This document shows positions 1 through 12,712 of a stretch of 64,000 nt of DNA, one piece after another (the stretch's first letter is position 1; every line of letters begins with the position of its first letter). The notes under the pieces were generated by a model. That model searched no databases, had not been told where the DNA came from, and saw nothing but the letters and a program-made list of their open reading frames with translations. The stretch spans positions 1,364,001 to 1,428,000 of the forward strand of contig NC_064678.1 in the NCBI RefSeq assembly GCF_023278565.1, read 5' to 3'. This stretch comes from Colletotrichum lupini. Lineage: Eukaryota > Ascomycota > Sordariomycetes > Glomerellales > Glomerellaceae. Made by a program: the position numbers and the translations under genes.

Positions 1-1749
1 CGACTGAACTTATCTTTCGATGAGGCCATGAGGTTCGAATTCAACTTTTCTTCTCTGGAACCAGTGGCTTTTCTTTCGCTAGAAAATATCCTTTACCACG
101 CATACGCTAGGTTATCTCAAACGCCATTGCCAGGAGCAGGCTATGATCATCATGGATTGTTCGGACATCGCGACAGCTGGGCAGAATATCCAAAACTTCT
201 GCTGATGTATACAATCCATGGCAAAGTTGAGTCTTGATCTTAGAGTGACTTTTAAGCAGTGGTATGGAGAAAGTCTTGACACAGAAATTGGTCTTCACTC
301 AGGGGTCAGCGGCACTTGTGAGCACGGGTGGGCTGATATGGGATATTCTGTTCTCATAGCCCTCGATGTAGACCCGATGTTCAAAAATGTGTCTAATTAA
401 AGACTTCTGGTGTATTGATTACTACTGACGTCAAAGACTGGTGCTTGTAGGAGACAGTGCCATGTCACATGAGCCCCATCACGCCGACTGCCAATCCAAA
501 TCGACAAGCCATCCATCCACTAGATCACGCCTGATGTCGTCGCAGATTTCACAGAATCCTTCAGATCGAGCCGCTCAAGCTAACGGGAAGCGGTGGTCAA
601 ATACGTCAAACCGCTATTCAGGTGTACGCGTAGCATCGGCTTGCCAGTCGCTGTGAAGATCCTTTTGTCAGCGCCTTCAGACCTGTATGCCTCAACTTTG
701 TGAGCGTCCCATCCCATGTCCTTGACCAAGTCGAGAGTCCGCTCTGCTCTTGGCCGCGGGCTAATGAGGTAGAGTTTCCCGAAATCGTACTCCAAAGACA
801 TAACGGCTCGGTCGTACTCAGATTGATGCTCTAAAATACTTACAAGTCTCTACTTTATTTAATCGAGTAGACCTTGGCAGACAGGGCTGCTTAGGGTTGG
901 GATTGTTCCAACGGCCAACTTTCTCGACATATGTGTACGGCAAAGCCAGAATCGCGCCACAGGCTTTTGGTAATTCTGGCATTTGGACACCTGCGCGTGG
1001 AAAGATTGTGTTCTAAATGACTGGCCTGCGCGGTACTTTATGCTCAGGGTCGCTGACGTAGATACATGGTCAAACGAGTAGGGGTTGTTCATTTATGGTT
1101 GGCAAGCAAAACCACGCTAGCGGGGTAGGTTGTTGCCTCACTTGCTGGCATATGCAGGAGGCCGTCGAACCTTTCATCCCTCAGCCTGTAAGCACTGACG
1201 CGGTAATATCTATACACCCTATTTCATACAAGGCGCCTGCAGCGTGGACCAACAGCCGACGAGAGATGAAAACAAGGCGGATAGGACAAGCGGTAAGGTC
1301 AAGACAAATGCAGCGAGGGGTTGTCGAATCAATACCGATCACTTAACCCTCTTGATCATAATGACGAGCATCAGTTGTGCCGATTGGTGGAAGCCTGTTG
1401 ATACCATACGGCACAGAAAACATATGAAGGCTATGCTTGAAAGCAAAGGAAAAATTCCAATAACAAATGCAAAACCTGCTTCCACAGCTTATATGAGGGA
1501 TAGCCATCATCCACGCTACACAACGACATCAATTATCGAACGCATTGAACCTTCTCTCTCTCTTGGTAATCACGAGTATTCCACTACTTGAATCGACGGA
1601 TAGTCATGAACCTAGAAATCACTGGAAACTTACAGAAACGGTTTGTGCAAGACGCCGTTTTGCTTCACAAGCTAGACCCAGTAAGGGGTAGTCCAACAGC
1701 ATACGGTCTGGATCGACACCCTCATGACGCGGGTGTTCCCTGAGAAGAG
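1..1749. other. Balanced-composition stretch with no confident gene
   Basis: Only short ORFs occur on both strands, none with a recognisable domain. The best candidate is a 73-codon minus-strand frame at 580-801, whose residue mix looks protein-like (for example YLISPRPRAERTLDLVKDMG). It lacks a supported start and no family was recognised. The stretch may contain exon remnants of decayed genes, but I cannot support any model. Confidence 0.4.
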
Positions 1750-1943
1750 TTGCTAAAGCGAAAGTTTCTCGATTCTTTCGCTCTACTAGCTTCAACCCAC
1801 AAAGATGGCGACACAGTATCGGCGGCCGCCTTAGAGGAAGGAGCGCCTGAGGGCTCGGTCATTCGCATCGCTAGTAATGCTAGGGTGTCCGCATCGACAC
1901 TGGTCCTTCTTCGGGAAGTGATGGAAATTCTTCATAACGTATA
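1750..1943 (+). pseudogene. Probable 5' fragment of the OTT_1508-like deaminase gene, cut by the hAT insertion
   Basis: An open frame runs into the left end of the hAT element and reads as ordinary protein (KRKFLDSFALLASTHKDGDT, then a helical stretch ending near LREVMEILH). This opening, a short 'FLDxxALL' helix followed by a 'GDTV' turn, resembles my recollection of the N-termini of fungal OTT_1508-like deaminase-family proteins. The rest of such a gene resumes just right of the hAT element at 12713-14143. No ATG opens the frame: a TGA lies at 1741-1743, and an upstream ATG frame (MTRVF...) would need a one-base shift to join it. So the fragment appears broken at both ends. The link to the right-hand gene is inference from position, orientation and the imperfect target duplication. 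Confidence 0.5.
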
Positions 1944-1963
1944 CAGCGCTTATACCTATACAA
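1944..1963 (+). repeat. Left terminal inverted repeat, hAT copy 1
   Basis: Begins CAGCGCTTATACCTATACAA. It is the inverted match, with two differences, of the right end at 12556-12575. Confidence 0.8.
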
Positions 1964-2461
1964 ACAAATCAAATATAAGGTTCGTATTTAATTATTTAGC
2001 TCATTTCTCGTGCTATATTTAATTATTTAATAATTAATTAATAAATTTAACTAATTTCTTAATCGGGAATTAAATAAAGCTATTATAAAAGTCCTTATAA
2101 TACTAACTTATAAACTTTATTTCGATTAGCTCTTTTAATTAAAAAATTAACCTCTTACTTTTATAATACTACCACAAAGCTAGTTTTTAAAATATTAAAC
2201 CTCCTTTAGTATAAAAGATCTTATTGATAATCGCTATAAAGTTAGAATTAACTTTATAAAGCTAAATATCCTCTCGTAATTTATTATTATTATAGGGATC
2301 GTAAAAATATTAAGTATAAGCTTACTTAACGTTAAATAAGTTAGCTAATAATTAATCTATTATTAAATTAAGTTAAGGACTAACTAAGGGATAATTTATA
2401 AATAATATTAATTAAGCTTAGGTACGTAGTTAATTATTACGTTTATTATTTAAAATATCAA

Positions 2462-2663
2462 TATTAGATTAGAAGTCTAATTCGACCGCGGCGTACGGCC
2501 AACTGCGCAGGGGCCAATTAGGGGCCCTATTTATAATTATCGTAGCTAGCCTAACCTATAGTTAGAACCTCCTTCTTATTACTACGTAGATATTTAAATA
2601 ATTCAATTAATCTCTTCGTTAACTACAGTTCGAACTAACTACTTTATTATAAGGATATTAATA
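2462..2663 (+). repeat. 5' LTR of the nested copia element
   Basis: Begins tattagatta, the RIP form of TGTTGGATTA, and ends aaggatattaata, the RIP form of the …ACCAACA end. The body starts at 2664 with ctaattaataattaaat, nearly identical to the first body bases of copia copy A at 26074. This may mark a shared primer-binding region. Confidence 0.88.
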
Positions 2664-5600
2664 CTAATTAATAATTAAATTCTATTATCGTAAATCGGTA
2701 AGGTATCTCGCTACGCAGAAAAGACGACCTCTTAATACTATATAGGATAAGAGATTTATATTAATTAACTTTATAGAAGTAAATAAAAAAAGAAGCGATT
2801 TTTAAATATTATATAGAATTAAGTAATCGTAGCCCTTTATTACTTATAAGAAGTCGACGTTTATTATATTAAAATACGTTAATTAATAGAACTACTTAAA
2901 TAACTAGCCTTTTATTATCGCCCTGAGTAGCTTTTTTATTAAACGACTTTTCCGTAGCTAGCCCGTAATTAGAAATTAACTAATTAAATTAGTAAAAAGA
3001 AATACTTATATAATAACTATCGACCTAATTAATTAGTATAATAAACGAGCTTAATAATATAATATAAAAAAGTACCGCGCGATGAAAAAAGGGGATCTCT
3101 AAACGTAAATATTCTTACTTAGTAATAAAAGTAACCTTATAAAAGTTATTAAGCTAAGAGATTTATAGTATATAAAAAAGTTTATTATTATAAAAATCTT
3201 ATAAATACGATTTTAAGCCCGCGATCTAAATAACCTCTTTATAGCTCCCTTAACTACCCCCCGGGTATTACTTAGGAATAAAGTATAGGGGACGGTTTAA
3301 CGAGGGAGGAGGGGATTTAAAAATCCTAATAATATTAAGTTAAGAGTATTATAGATCTTAGAGATTAATTTAAAAAAAAGGCGGCTACCCTAAAGTAGTC
3401 CTATAACCTCCCGCTAGAATTATTATTAGCTTAAAAAAAAGCTAAAAAAACGAGGATTTAAAAAAAAAAAAAATCCTTTAAAGAGTTATTAAAAAGCTTT
3501 TTTTTATATTAGCTCTTAGCGCGAGATTATTAATTTTAAGAAATTAACTAAGTAATAAAAAGGATCGCTAGTAAGCGATAATTACTTAATTATAATTAAA
3601 CTATAAAAAAAACTATTTAAAAAATATAAAATAAAATACCGAGAGGCCGTAAAAAATAAGATCTTTAAAGTATTTAACCTTACTGCGTATAAGTAATAAG
3701 TAAGTATTTTTAATAAGTCCTTAAAATCTACGATTTTATAAAAAAGAGGGCTTAACTTCGTTAATTATACTTAACGGCCTATATAATTCTTAATAACTTA
3801 TATAGCTTTTTTATAAGCTACTTAGTGTCTATTCTTAATTATTTTTATAGAATATTGCCCTAGAGGAGGTAGGTTAAGGAAAGAAGCTATTTAGAGATTA
3901 TAAAAAGTACGAGGCTTAAGAAGTTAGAAATATACGGGATAATAAAAATCGGTAATTAATAAAGATCCCGAGACTAATTATTATATCTTCTTATAGTAAT
4001 ATAAACGTCTATTACTATTATTATAAAAAAGAATTACTAAAACTTACCCTTTTATATTAAATAAAAAAGAGGATCTTAGTAAGTATAATAACTGGCGATT
4101 TAAAAAGGTGATAATAATTACTAAAAATAATAAAAACGAGAGTAATAATAAGATAGTAAGAAAAAGCGGGAATTTCTTAGACTTTAATAAATTTGTTAAG
4201 TAGTAAAAATACGGATTTATTATAATTAGCGCGCGGATTAAATATATCCTTATTAAAATTAAATACGTTAATAACTATTAATACGAGCATAAGCTAGAGT
4301 ACGACCCTTAGCGAGTTAGGGTAAAAAAAAAGAGGACGAAACCCGATCTTAAATAAAATCCTAATCCCTTATAAGTAAGTAAATATTAACCCGGATTATT
4401 AAAGAACGTAAATATATAAAATCGTAGATTAGTTTAATAACGAGCAAATTAATATAGTATTAATCTATTTAACTAAGGTCTAAAAAAAGAAGGGGCTATA
4501 GGGGTAACCCCTATTCTATAAAATTATAAATAACCTTAGTTATTAACTAGATAAATAGTTCGCGAGCGCAAGCCTAGGAATTATAAAAGTAGTTAATAAA
4601 TTCCTTTATAAGCAAAGGGTATTACTAACGTAATTATAATCGTAAGAGCTATACGAAATACTAGTAACGATAATTATAAAAAAAGAATTCGTATTATAAA
4701 ACTAGGCATAAGTTAATAGAGCGTATAATCGCTTTAACAAATTTAAAAAAAAGGTAAACGACCTAAATTTCCTCCTTATAATTACTAATAGAAATCTATT
4801 ATTATAAAAAGATATACCGGAGTAAAATATAGTACTAAAAGTATAATAATTAATAATTCTACCTATTTTAATCTATAACTCGTTACCGCTACTAATACGA
4901 AATTTAGTACTAATTAGCTAATAAAAAAAGAAGTAAACGACCCAAAGTTATTAATAATACGTAGTAACGCAAAGATCGTATATAAATACTAAGAATTTAG
5001 TAGTAAATACGAAGTAATTTATAAACCTTAAAAAGATCTTTTTAAAAAAGAAATTATACTCTAGGGGGAAGTATAAAGTCTTATAAAAAACCCTAACGAT
5101 ATTTTACGATTATTATAAAAAAGTCAGAATTAGGGAATACTAGTACTATTTAGTAATTAATATTATACTTATAGGCAAAGCTTTTAATTATTATTACGAA
5201 GCGGTACGTAATCTTAATCGAAACGACTTTCTTAGTATAATTAACGTAATCCGAAGCTACTTTAAGACTTATAATAAGAACCTAGAGCTCCTATCTAAGT
5301 TACGAGCAATTTCTTTTATATCTATAACTAGGATAATAGAGAGTAAATTATAAATAAAAATCCTTAAAAAGCTTATTAATTAAATTAATAAACTAGTAAA
5401 AACCTGGCTAAATAAGAGGATAAATAAGCAGAAAGTTAGATATCTTTATGTTATAATCTAGTATATACTAAAAATAAAAATAACCCTATACTAAGTACCC
5501 GAAAACTACGAGACGCTCTACTTAAAGCTAAGATCTAGCTTTAATATTAAAGCGAGAATACTATACTAAACTTATTTCTAAGTATACGACGGCCCTTATT

Positions 5601-7199
5601 AATAATATTAAGTTAATTAAACGTATATTAAAAAAAAAAAAAAGCTAAATATAGTAATCGCTAATAAGGAGGCCTAAATTCGTTAAATAAATAAAGATTT
5701 AACTTATAGGTAGGGTAATAAAAGAAGTAATACTATATTTATAAAAAAAGAAATATTAGTTAAGTAACTACTCCGAGGAAGAGCGTATTAAATTATATAA
5801 ATAATATAAAAAGTCGAGGGTAGTAAACGGTAAAACTAGCCCTTATTAATTTAACTAATTCCTTATTATATATAAGAGTAGATCCGGGGGTATAGAACTT
5901 AGTAATAGTAACTAAAATAGCGGCCTAAAGTATATACCCCCTATAAGAAATTTAAAAAATAAAAAAGATCTTACCTCTTATACTAACGAATTAGATTATA
6001 ATAAAATCGATAATATTAACTACTCTTTTTTTACCCCGTTAGCTTTTAGAAGATATATAAAGCTAAATAAATAAAAAGTAGCGAAAGCTTTTAATAAGTA
6101 GGCTTTTATTTATAGATAGTAAGGGAAGGTCCCTTAGATAACGGATATAGAGGTAGTTAAAAGGGTAAATCTAATAGGGCTAAAGCCCATTTTCTTAACG
6201 ATTAAAAAGAAGACGCTATTTCTCTCAATATTTAAAAAAAAAGAATATAGTACTAAGTAAATTTAGGGGTAACTAGAAGGGTCCTTTTTATACTACTTAG
6301 ATCTCTTAAATACTAAGCTTATATAAGCATTTTACGTAAATAAAAAGTATAGCCTAAATAATTTCTATAAAGTTATCTTAAATACTAGGGCATTATAATA
6401 ATTAATTAGAAAAAAAGGGCAATTCTAAGCGCTATAGAAGATTGCGCTAATAACGCTTAATACGTTAATAATAAGTATTACGAGGATTAGTTTCGGCCTA
6501 AGTAAGGAAATCGTCGCCCTAGGTATAATAAAAATAAAAACGTACTTTAAAACGATAATTTTTTATATTTTACTTATTAATACCCTATTTCTCTTATATT
6601 TAAAAAATATAGATCGACTAGGCATTATATTTAATAATACAAAGAATAAAATCTCTAGTAATAAGTATTTTAAAATAGTCGAATAATAATAGGAGCATAC
6701 GTTTATAAAGCTCACTAATAACACGAAGTCGATTAATTACTTAACAAAAAGTAAGCTTAGAAAACTATATTAGAGATTCGAGTACCCGTTAGTTACGAGG
6801 CTATATAACCTCCTAAAGTAATTAAGTAATAATAATATTAAAATAGGGGTACTAGAGTAGTTAATAAAAGTATATTACTAATACTAAATAAATACACAGA
6901 GCCTACGCAAATTCAAATTTAAATTACGTAATAAGCTTAACTTTAACTAAGAAATCGTCGTTAATATCTTCTATTTAAATAGTCGACTAGTACTATATAT
7001 AATTAACGTAGCTATATCTTTCTAAGTAGGGCAATTCTTCTAGGATCTATAAGTAAAGATAGTATAAGTAGCCCTATAAAAAAGCTAAATTAATATATAC
7101 TAGGGACCGCTAAACGGCATTAAAACCGATACTAATACTAGCTTTAAGTTAATAAAATTTAAAAATAATATAACGGCCTATAGTATATAGCTAAAAATC

Positions 7200-9565
7200 G
7201 TACCCGTTAAAGCGCACTATAGTATTAAAAAAGTAAAGAGGGTATACTAGTAATTAAAAAGGGTATTTAGAATTATTAAAAAAGAAAATCCGGATTCTAC
7301 TAATAACGAATACCTCTAGATAGTACTTAAATGCTATAACGATACTATGAAGCCTAACGGACTTATATTAACGCTATTAGTATTTAGAGCATATTTAAGA
7401 ACGACCTTAGCCTCGCTATTATTACTAAGCATAAGCTAATAAACCCGAGTAATTAAAAAAGTAATATAAGTACTGTGCGAGGTAAGTATAAAAAAGTAAG
7501 TTAATAAAGTAATTACTATATATAATAAGCCCGATATAGGGGATAATCTAAATATACTACTAAATTCGAATATACGAGTATAGTACGAAATTACCTAATA
7601 GTAAGCTAGGCTATATAAATTAATTTCTATTAATGAGCGCTCTTATATAATTATAAGAGATTATAACTAGCTATTTAAAATATTAATTATAGCAATTAGA
7701 CCGTACTATATAAATCCTAACGAAGTAATTTTTAACTTATAAAAAAGAAAAAGAGCTAGGGGAAACTATATAACCCGTAGTAAAAGCATAGAAAATTATC
7801 CTTAATAAAATCGTCGTAGTAGTACTAATAAACGACGAAGAAAAGGAAATTACTAAAAGGGCACTAATACTACCAGTAAGACGTTATAAAAAACCACGAC
7901 GGTAAGCCCCAATATAGCAATTCATTACTAGTAACGAAGTAATTAATACCTTTTATATAATAATAAAAAAAGCCGATTTCGAGCTAATAATTAAACTACG
8001 TAAAAAAGGCATAATTATAACTACTAAAAAGCTATATAAAAGATTAGATCTTATTAAAGTAAATACTCTTCGCAATCGAGGGGTCTATTAATTTATCTTA
8101 TATAACCTAAAAAAACATATAAACCTCTGCATATTTAAATTACGAATAATTCATAAAATTAAAAAAAAAAGAACACCCCAGCCGTACGAGAAGTCTAGAT
8201 ACGTAATTTAAGAGTACGGTAACGTTAAAAAAGTAACGCTACTTATATAATCGCTTACTATATAGCGCTATAGCTAATAATTAATAATAATATTAATAGT
8301 ATTGCTATAGAAAAAGGGATACGAGATTTAGAACCGTAATATTACCTAAGCCTATACCTAATCGGCTATAGGGCTTATGAAGAAAATCCTAGCCTATTTA
8401 CTAAAAGAGATAGTTAATAAGTACCTAAAAAGCACAATTATTAAAATACTTAAGCTACTATATAGGCTCGTAGAATTAGGTACTTATTAATAGGCTATAT
8501 ATTACGATTTTCATATTAATTAATTATTAATAGTTACTTTTACGTACGACCCGTACTTACTAATCGTAGAGTATAAAGGTAACTAATTTAAGATCGTTAG
8601 AATATAGACCGATAATATATTAAGCCTATCTAATATTAACTTTATAAAAAAGGAGGATAAGGAGCTCTAAAAAGCGGGCTTTATAGCAAAGCTAAAAAAG
8701 GTCTTTATAATAAATACCCCCTTAGTATTTAATAATAGGATTCTTATAATTAAAAAGGAAACCGTCGTTTTTTAATAAAAGGGGTAGGGCGAGAAGATTA
8801 ACCTTATTAATCTAAACGTAACCGATATTAAAAAGTAATATAAGGCTAAGCTCGTACGAGGGGTATATATTATAAGTATTTATTAACTTAAGGTAACTTT
8901 TAACTACGCTAGGGTAGCGTAAGTTATAGATCTAACCGAACGAAACGTTAAAATACTTAATAAGCAGCTTAAGTAGTAATAAATAAATCTTAATTAAGGT
9001 CTCGTTTACTACTTAATTAACCTTATAACTAATAAGCTCTACGTCTTCGTTAATAAGTTATTTATAAATAATAATAACCTTACTTCGTAATTAGGGTATA
9101 TTATTATCCTAAGTAACGAGAGTATAAGTAAGAGCGAATTTACTATATATAGTAATATAATCTACTACTTATTAACTAAAAATAAGTAAGTAATAAGAAG
9201 TATATTAGCGTCGGAGGTCTACGGTATAATTAATAGTATTAACCTCTCCTACGTAATTTTAATAACGCTAAAAAAAATTACTAATCGAATTAGCCTTCTA
9301 CTTATTCTAACGGTTATTTATACTAATTCCTACTTACTATATAAATACCTTATTAAATTAAGAATGACGAAAGAAAAGAGGCTTATAATCGATATTATAG
9401 CCCTTAGGTAATCGTACGAAAAGCGCGAGATACTAAAAATCCGTTAGATTAATAATAAAAATAACTTCGTAAACGCTTTTATAAAAGTAATACTAAATAA
9501 GGGATTAGAGTAATTTATAAGTAATAAAAAAGTTACTATATAAATAGAGGGATAGGTTATATAAA
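7200..9565 (+). pseudogene. Copia pol relic: integrase tail, reverse transcriptase, RNase H
   Basis: Plus-strand translation, ignoring stops, gives recognisable copia segments. Around 7200-7750 is the integrase C-terminal part, with an 'NGLI-TLLVFRAY' motif near 7350. Around 8600-8620 the reverse transcriptase active-site segment reads T-D-N where an Asp pair is expected (8608-8616). From about 9040 comes an RNase H region (KLYVFVNKLF, then SILASEVYGI, then a tail like 'NNFVNAFIKVILNKGLEQF'). Many Trp, Gln and Arg codons have become stops. The element cannot encode any active enzyme. Confidence 0.75.
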
Positions 9566-9671
9566 AAGAGTAAAGAAAAGGGGGAAAAGGAAACGACTTA
9601 GTAAATAGGCCCGAGGTCGAATTATATTTCTAACCGTAGTAGTTAAATTAATAAAAAAAAGAGAAAGTTAG

Positions 9672-9873
9672 TATTGGATTAAAAGTCTAATTTGACCGCG
9701 ACATATAGCTAACTATATAAGGGCTAATTAAGGGCCTTATTTATAATTATTATAGCCAGCTTAACTTACGGTTAGAACCTCCTTCTTATTACTACGCAGA
9801 TATTTAAATAGTTTAATTAATCTCTTTATTAACTACGGTTCGAACTAACTACCCTATTATAAGGATACCAACA
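9672..9873 (+). repeat. 3' LTR of the nested copia element
   Basis: Begins tattggatta and ends aaggataccaaca. It aligns without gaps to 2462-2663, with most differences being transitions. A purine-rich run (aaaaaaaagagaaag) lies just upstream at about 9653-9667 and may be the polypurine tract. Confidence 0.88.
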
Positions 9874-9989
9874 ATTAATTATTACTAATATTATAAGTTT
9901 TTTATAATACTCTTTAAAATCGTAAAAGTATTAAAAATAGCTTATAATTATTATAATAAAAAAAGAGGACTTAAAAAAAAAAAAAAAGA

Positions 9990-11700
9990 GGACTTATTAT
10001 TTTATTTATATACTACTTTTATTAATAATCGTAAAGTCCTTTTTTTATATCGAATAGCTAATAGCTTTACTTAGGTATATCCTACTTCTTCTCTAGCTAT
10101 TTTAATCCTTACTTAAGATAAAAAATAATTGTTATAGCATAGAATAAAGAATTACTTAACTTAATATAATACTTATTAAGGACCTACTAAGTATTAATAA
10201 CTAATAATTAGAAATATCCTCGTAAGTTAAAATTATTACTAAAAAGTAGCTCTACCCGCTCCCTAAGTATATACTTAAATTAAATATAATAAGGGATACT
10301 ATTTAAAATTATAAATTAAAAAAGAGGTTAAGATATAAATTAATAACGAACTAACTATTAACGAGGTAATATTACTTACGTTAATTACGATTATAATATT
10401 ATAATTTAAAAAGCTATAAGATCTATCTCTTTTTTAAAAAGTTTATTATATAACTTCTTTTACTCCTCGAAATAGTTAATAAGGTACTTAAAACCTACTA
10501 TTATTTCTTATAAATAGTTATAACTATCTCTTTTACCCTAGCCCTAGTATTTTATTATTTAGAGATAAAATAGCTTAAGTACTATTTTTAGCTTAGTTAG
10601 TAACTACTAGTTATTATTATTAAAAACGTCCTTAATAAAAATCCGTTATTTTAGATCCTTATAAGCTCGATTAATTACTAAGAAAATATAAATCTACTTT
10701 CTTTTTTATAAGGAGCGCTATATTATAAAGTATATCAAATTCTATTTTATATTACTATTAAGTATTAATATAAGCTCTTACGACGACTCTTTAAAAAAAG
10801 TAAATATATCGTTCTCGTCGGTCTTATTATTAACCTCGAAAAAGGCCTTATATTATTAAAATAATAAGTAAATAAATTTAATAACGTTCCGAAGCTTATT
10901 AATAGGGCCCTTTATATATTAGAAATTAAGATTTTTTTAAAATTATTTAGTATTAATTAATATATTTAATTCTTATTTAAATACCTCTTTATTATTACTA
11001 AGTAAAAAGGCCTCATTAACGAGGTTAAGAATATAACCGTAGTACCTTATCCTCTAATTAAGAATATTTTTTTAAATATAAGTATAAGATAATATAGGAT
11101 ATAAATAACCTAGGTAAGTATTGTTATTTAAAGTATTATTATAAATACCTACTCCGACTTAGTTACCTAATTCCTAGTTATTTATTACTAATTTTATAAT
11201 CTAGGTAATATTAGCCCTATTATAAGTACTATACTATCGTCGTAAAATAATAAAATATTATGTTTATTACCTAGTATAATTTAAAAAGTAAATAAAGACG
11301 GTAATAATAATGTTCTGCGTTAGTAAGGTTTATAAATTAAATAATAAATAAACTTTCGTTATTAACCTCCGGATCTCTACCCTAATTATATCTTTTTTTT
11401 TAATAAAAATCCTATTTAGCTCTTTTTTTATATTTCTATATAATAATAAGAGTTCGTTAGTAATATTATAATTCAATTAATAAAAAAGGGCCCGGAAATC
11501 AAGATTATAAAAAGTTATAAATAGGCTATTATTATTAATAATATACTCGATTACTAATTCCTTAATTCTTATTACTTAGCCCTTCGTAATAGTACTAAAA
11601 ATAAGTTTCTATTTCTTTAATATAAAATCCTACTTAAAAGATTTTAATAAATATAATAACTCGCTAGAGCTTAAATCTATTACTTAGTATTTTAACTTTA
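9990..11700 (-). pseudogene. hAT transposase relic, copy 1
   Basis: On the minus strand, about 10430-10560, a stop-riddled frame reads like the central part of fungal hAT transposases (KRDSYNYL, then EIIVGFKYLINYFEE, then KKLYNKLFKKE). The matching segment of hAT copy 2 (16745-16885) has the same residues with different mutations, which supports the reading frame. The outer limits given are approximate, and the N- and C-terminal domains were not resolved. Confidence 0.55.
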
Positions 11701-12280
11701 AATAAGCCGTTACTAAGCTTATAACTACTATTTTAAAATAAATAATAATACCTATTTCGTTATAATAACGATAAAACTAAAAGACTTTACTTTAAATATT
11801 TTTATTATAAATCTCTTAAATAAAGACCCCTTCTAAATAGATTTATAACTTCCTTAGTCTTGCGCCCTTTTATAATATTAAATCTTTATTAATAAAAGTC
11901 CTCCCTTTTTAAATTACTTTTAAAAAAGTAAAAAAGCTATTATAATTATTAAAATTAGTTAATAATATAAAACTAATATTAATTAAGGTTTATAATTATA
12001 AATTAATCTAAAATAGTAATTACGTACTAAGAATTATATAACTTATTACTAATTAATTAATTATAATATAGTAAATTGATTAATATATAATTTAATTAAT
12101 ATTAATGATAATTATAATAGTTATAAAGGGTTAGAAATAATAATACGTAACTTCGTTAGTTTTATTAATATTAAAAAAAAGGAGCACTAGAGCTTTTTTA
12201 AATTCCTAAATATAATAAGATATTAAATTTAGGGCTTTATAATATTTAAGCTTTTTTCTTTATAATAATTACTAATAATC

Positions 12281-12352
12281 TATTTAATTAAGTAGTATAA
12301 TACTAAACTTATAATTATAAATAAGGAGTTATAGGTTCGAATTCTGTTCTAA
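12281..12352 (+). other. tRNA-like segment inside hAT copy 1
   Basis: The segment contains a box-A-like stretch (taattaagtagtataatac) and a box-B-like stretch (ggttcgaattctg) at tRNA-like spacing. Both are AT-shifted as expected from RIP. The same segment in copy 2 (18583-18660) keeps a better T-arm. The acceptor stem does not pair properly, so this is at best a tRNA-derived relic. Confidence 0.35.
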
Positions 12353-12555
12353 GTATTTATATTCTTAATTATAAACTTTTATAAAGTATAGTTAAGAATA
12401 TCGATTTTTAACTAGCCCGGCCCCGGATTTTCTTTTTTCTAAGCGACTTTATATTTAATTAAATACGTTAAATATAGGGCCTTATAATATTTAATTATTT
12501 AACTTACTAAAATTCCTATATTTAACTATTTGTTTAACTTATTTATTTGATTAAT

Positions 12556-12575
12556 TTGAATGGGTATAAGCGCTG
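12556..12575 (-). repeat. Right terminal inverted repeat, hAT copy 1
   Basis: Reverse complement reads CAGCGCTTATACCCATTCAA, pairing with 1944-1963. It is followed by the imperfect 8-bp duplication at 12576-12583. Confidence 0.8.
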
Positions 12576-12712
12576 GACGTATCTGCTATGGGTAAATAGT
12601 GACTCTTGATTTGTGTTAGAAGACTCATCTGACATTGATGCAAGGTCTCACGAACGAGAGGAGACTGAGTGTCCTATTGAAGATGATCAGTCTCGACAAG
12701 GCCAAAATCTAG

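Larger units (their letters stand above)
2462..9873 (+). mobile_element. Ty1/copia LTR retrotransposon nested in hAT copy 1
   Basis: Two 202-bp LTRs (2462-2663, 9672-9873) bound a 7,412-bp element. It is flanked by ATCAA (2457-2461) and ATTAA (9874-9878), a 5-bp target duplication differing by one C/T change. The empty site can be read in hAT copy 2 near 16180-16200, which confirms the boundaries. Pol fragments read on the plus strand: an integrase C-terminal part around 7200-7750, reverse transcriptase around 8170-8900, and RNase H around 9040-9560. The order integrase before reverse transcriptase identifies copia rather than gypsy. All frames are riddled with TAA/TAG stops and lack ATG codons, as expected from RIP. 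Confidence 0.9.
1944..12575 (-). mobile_element. hAT-type DNA transposon, copy 1 (RIP-mutated, split by a copia element)
   Basis: The left end reads CAGCGCTTATACCTATA and the right end is its inverted match (…GGTATAAGCGCTG), giving imperfect ~20-bp terminal inverted repeats. Flanks 1936-1943 (aacgtata) and 12576-12583 (gacgtatc) agree at 6 of 8 bases, an imperfect 8-bp target duplication. The element is colinear with the uninterrupted copy at 15670-18880 once the copia insert (2462-9873) and its duplicated 5 bp are removed, leaving about 3.2 kb. Eight-bp duplications and short TIRs beginning CAG are hAT characteristics. The coding remnant is on the minus strand. Almost every CA and TG has been lost, so no transposase ORF survives. 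Confidence 0.8.

Noticed and set aside
2040..12500. AT-rich block as centromere or mitochondrial DNA
   Set aside because: Clear transposon ends, target duplications and copia/hAT coding remnants explain it. CA/TG loss with CG retained points to RIP rather than organelle composition.
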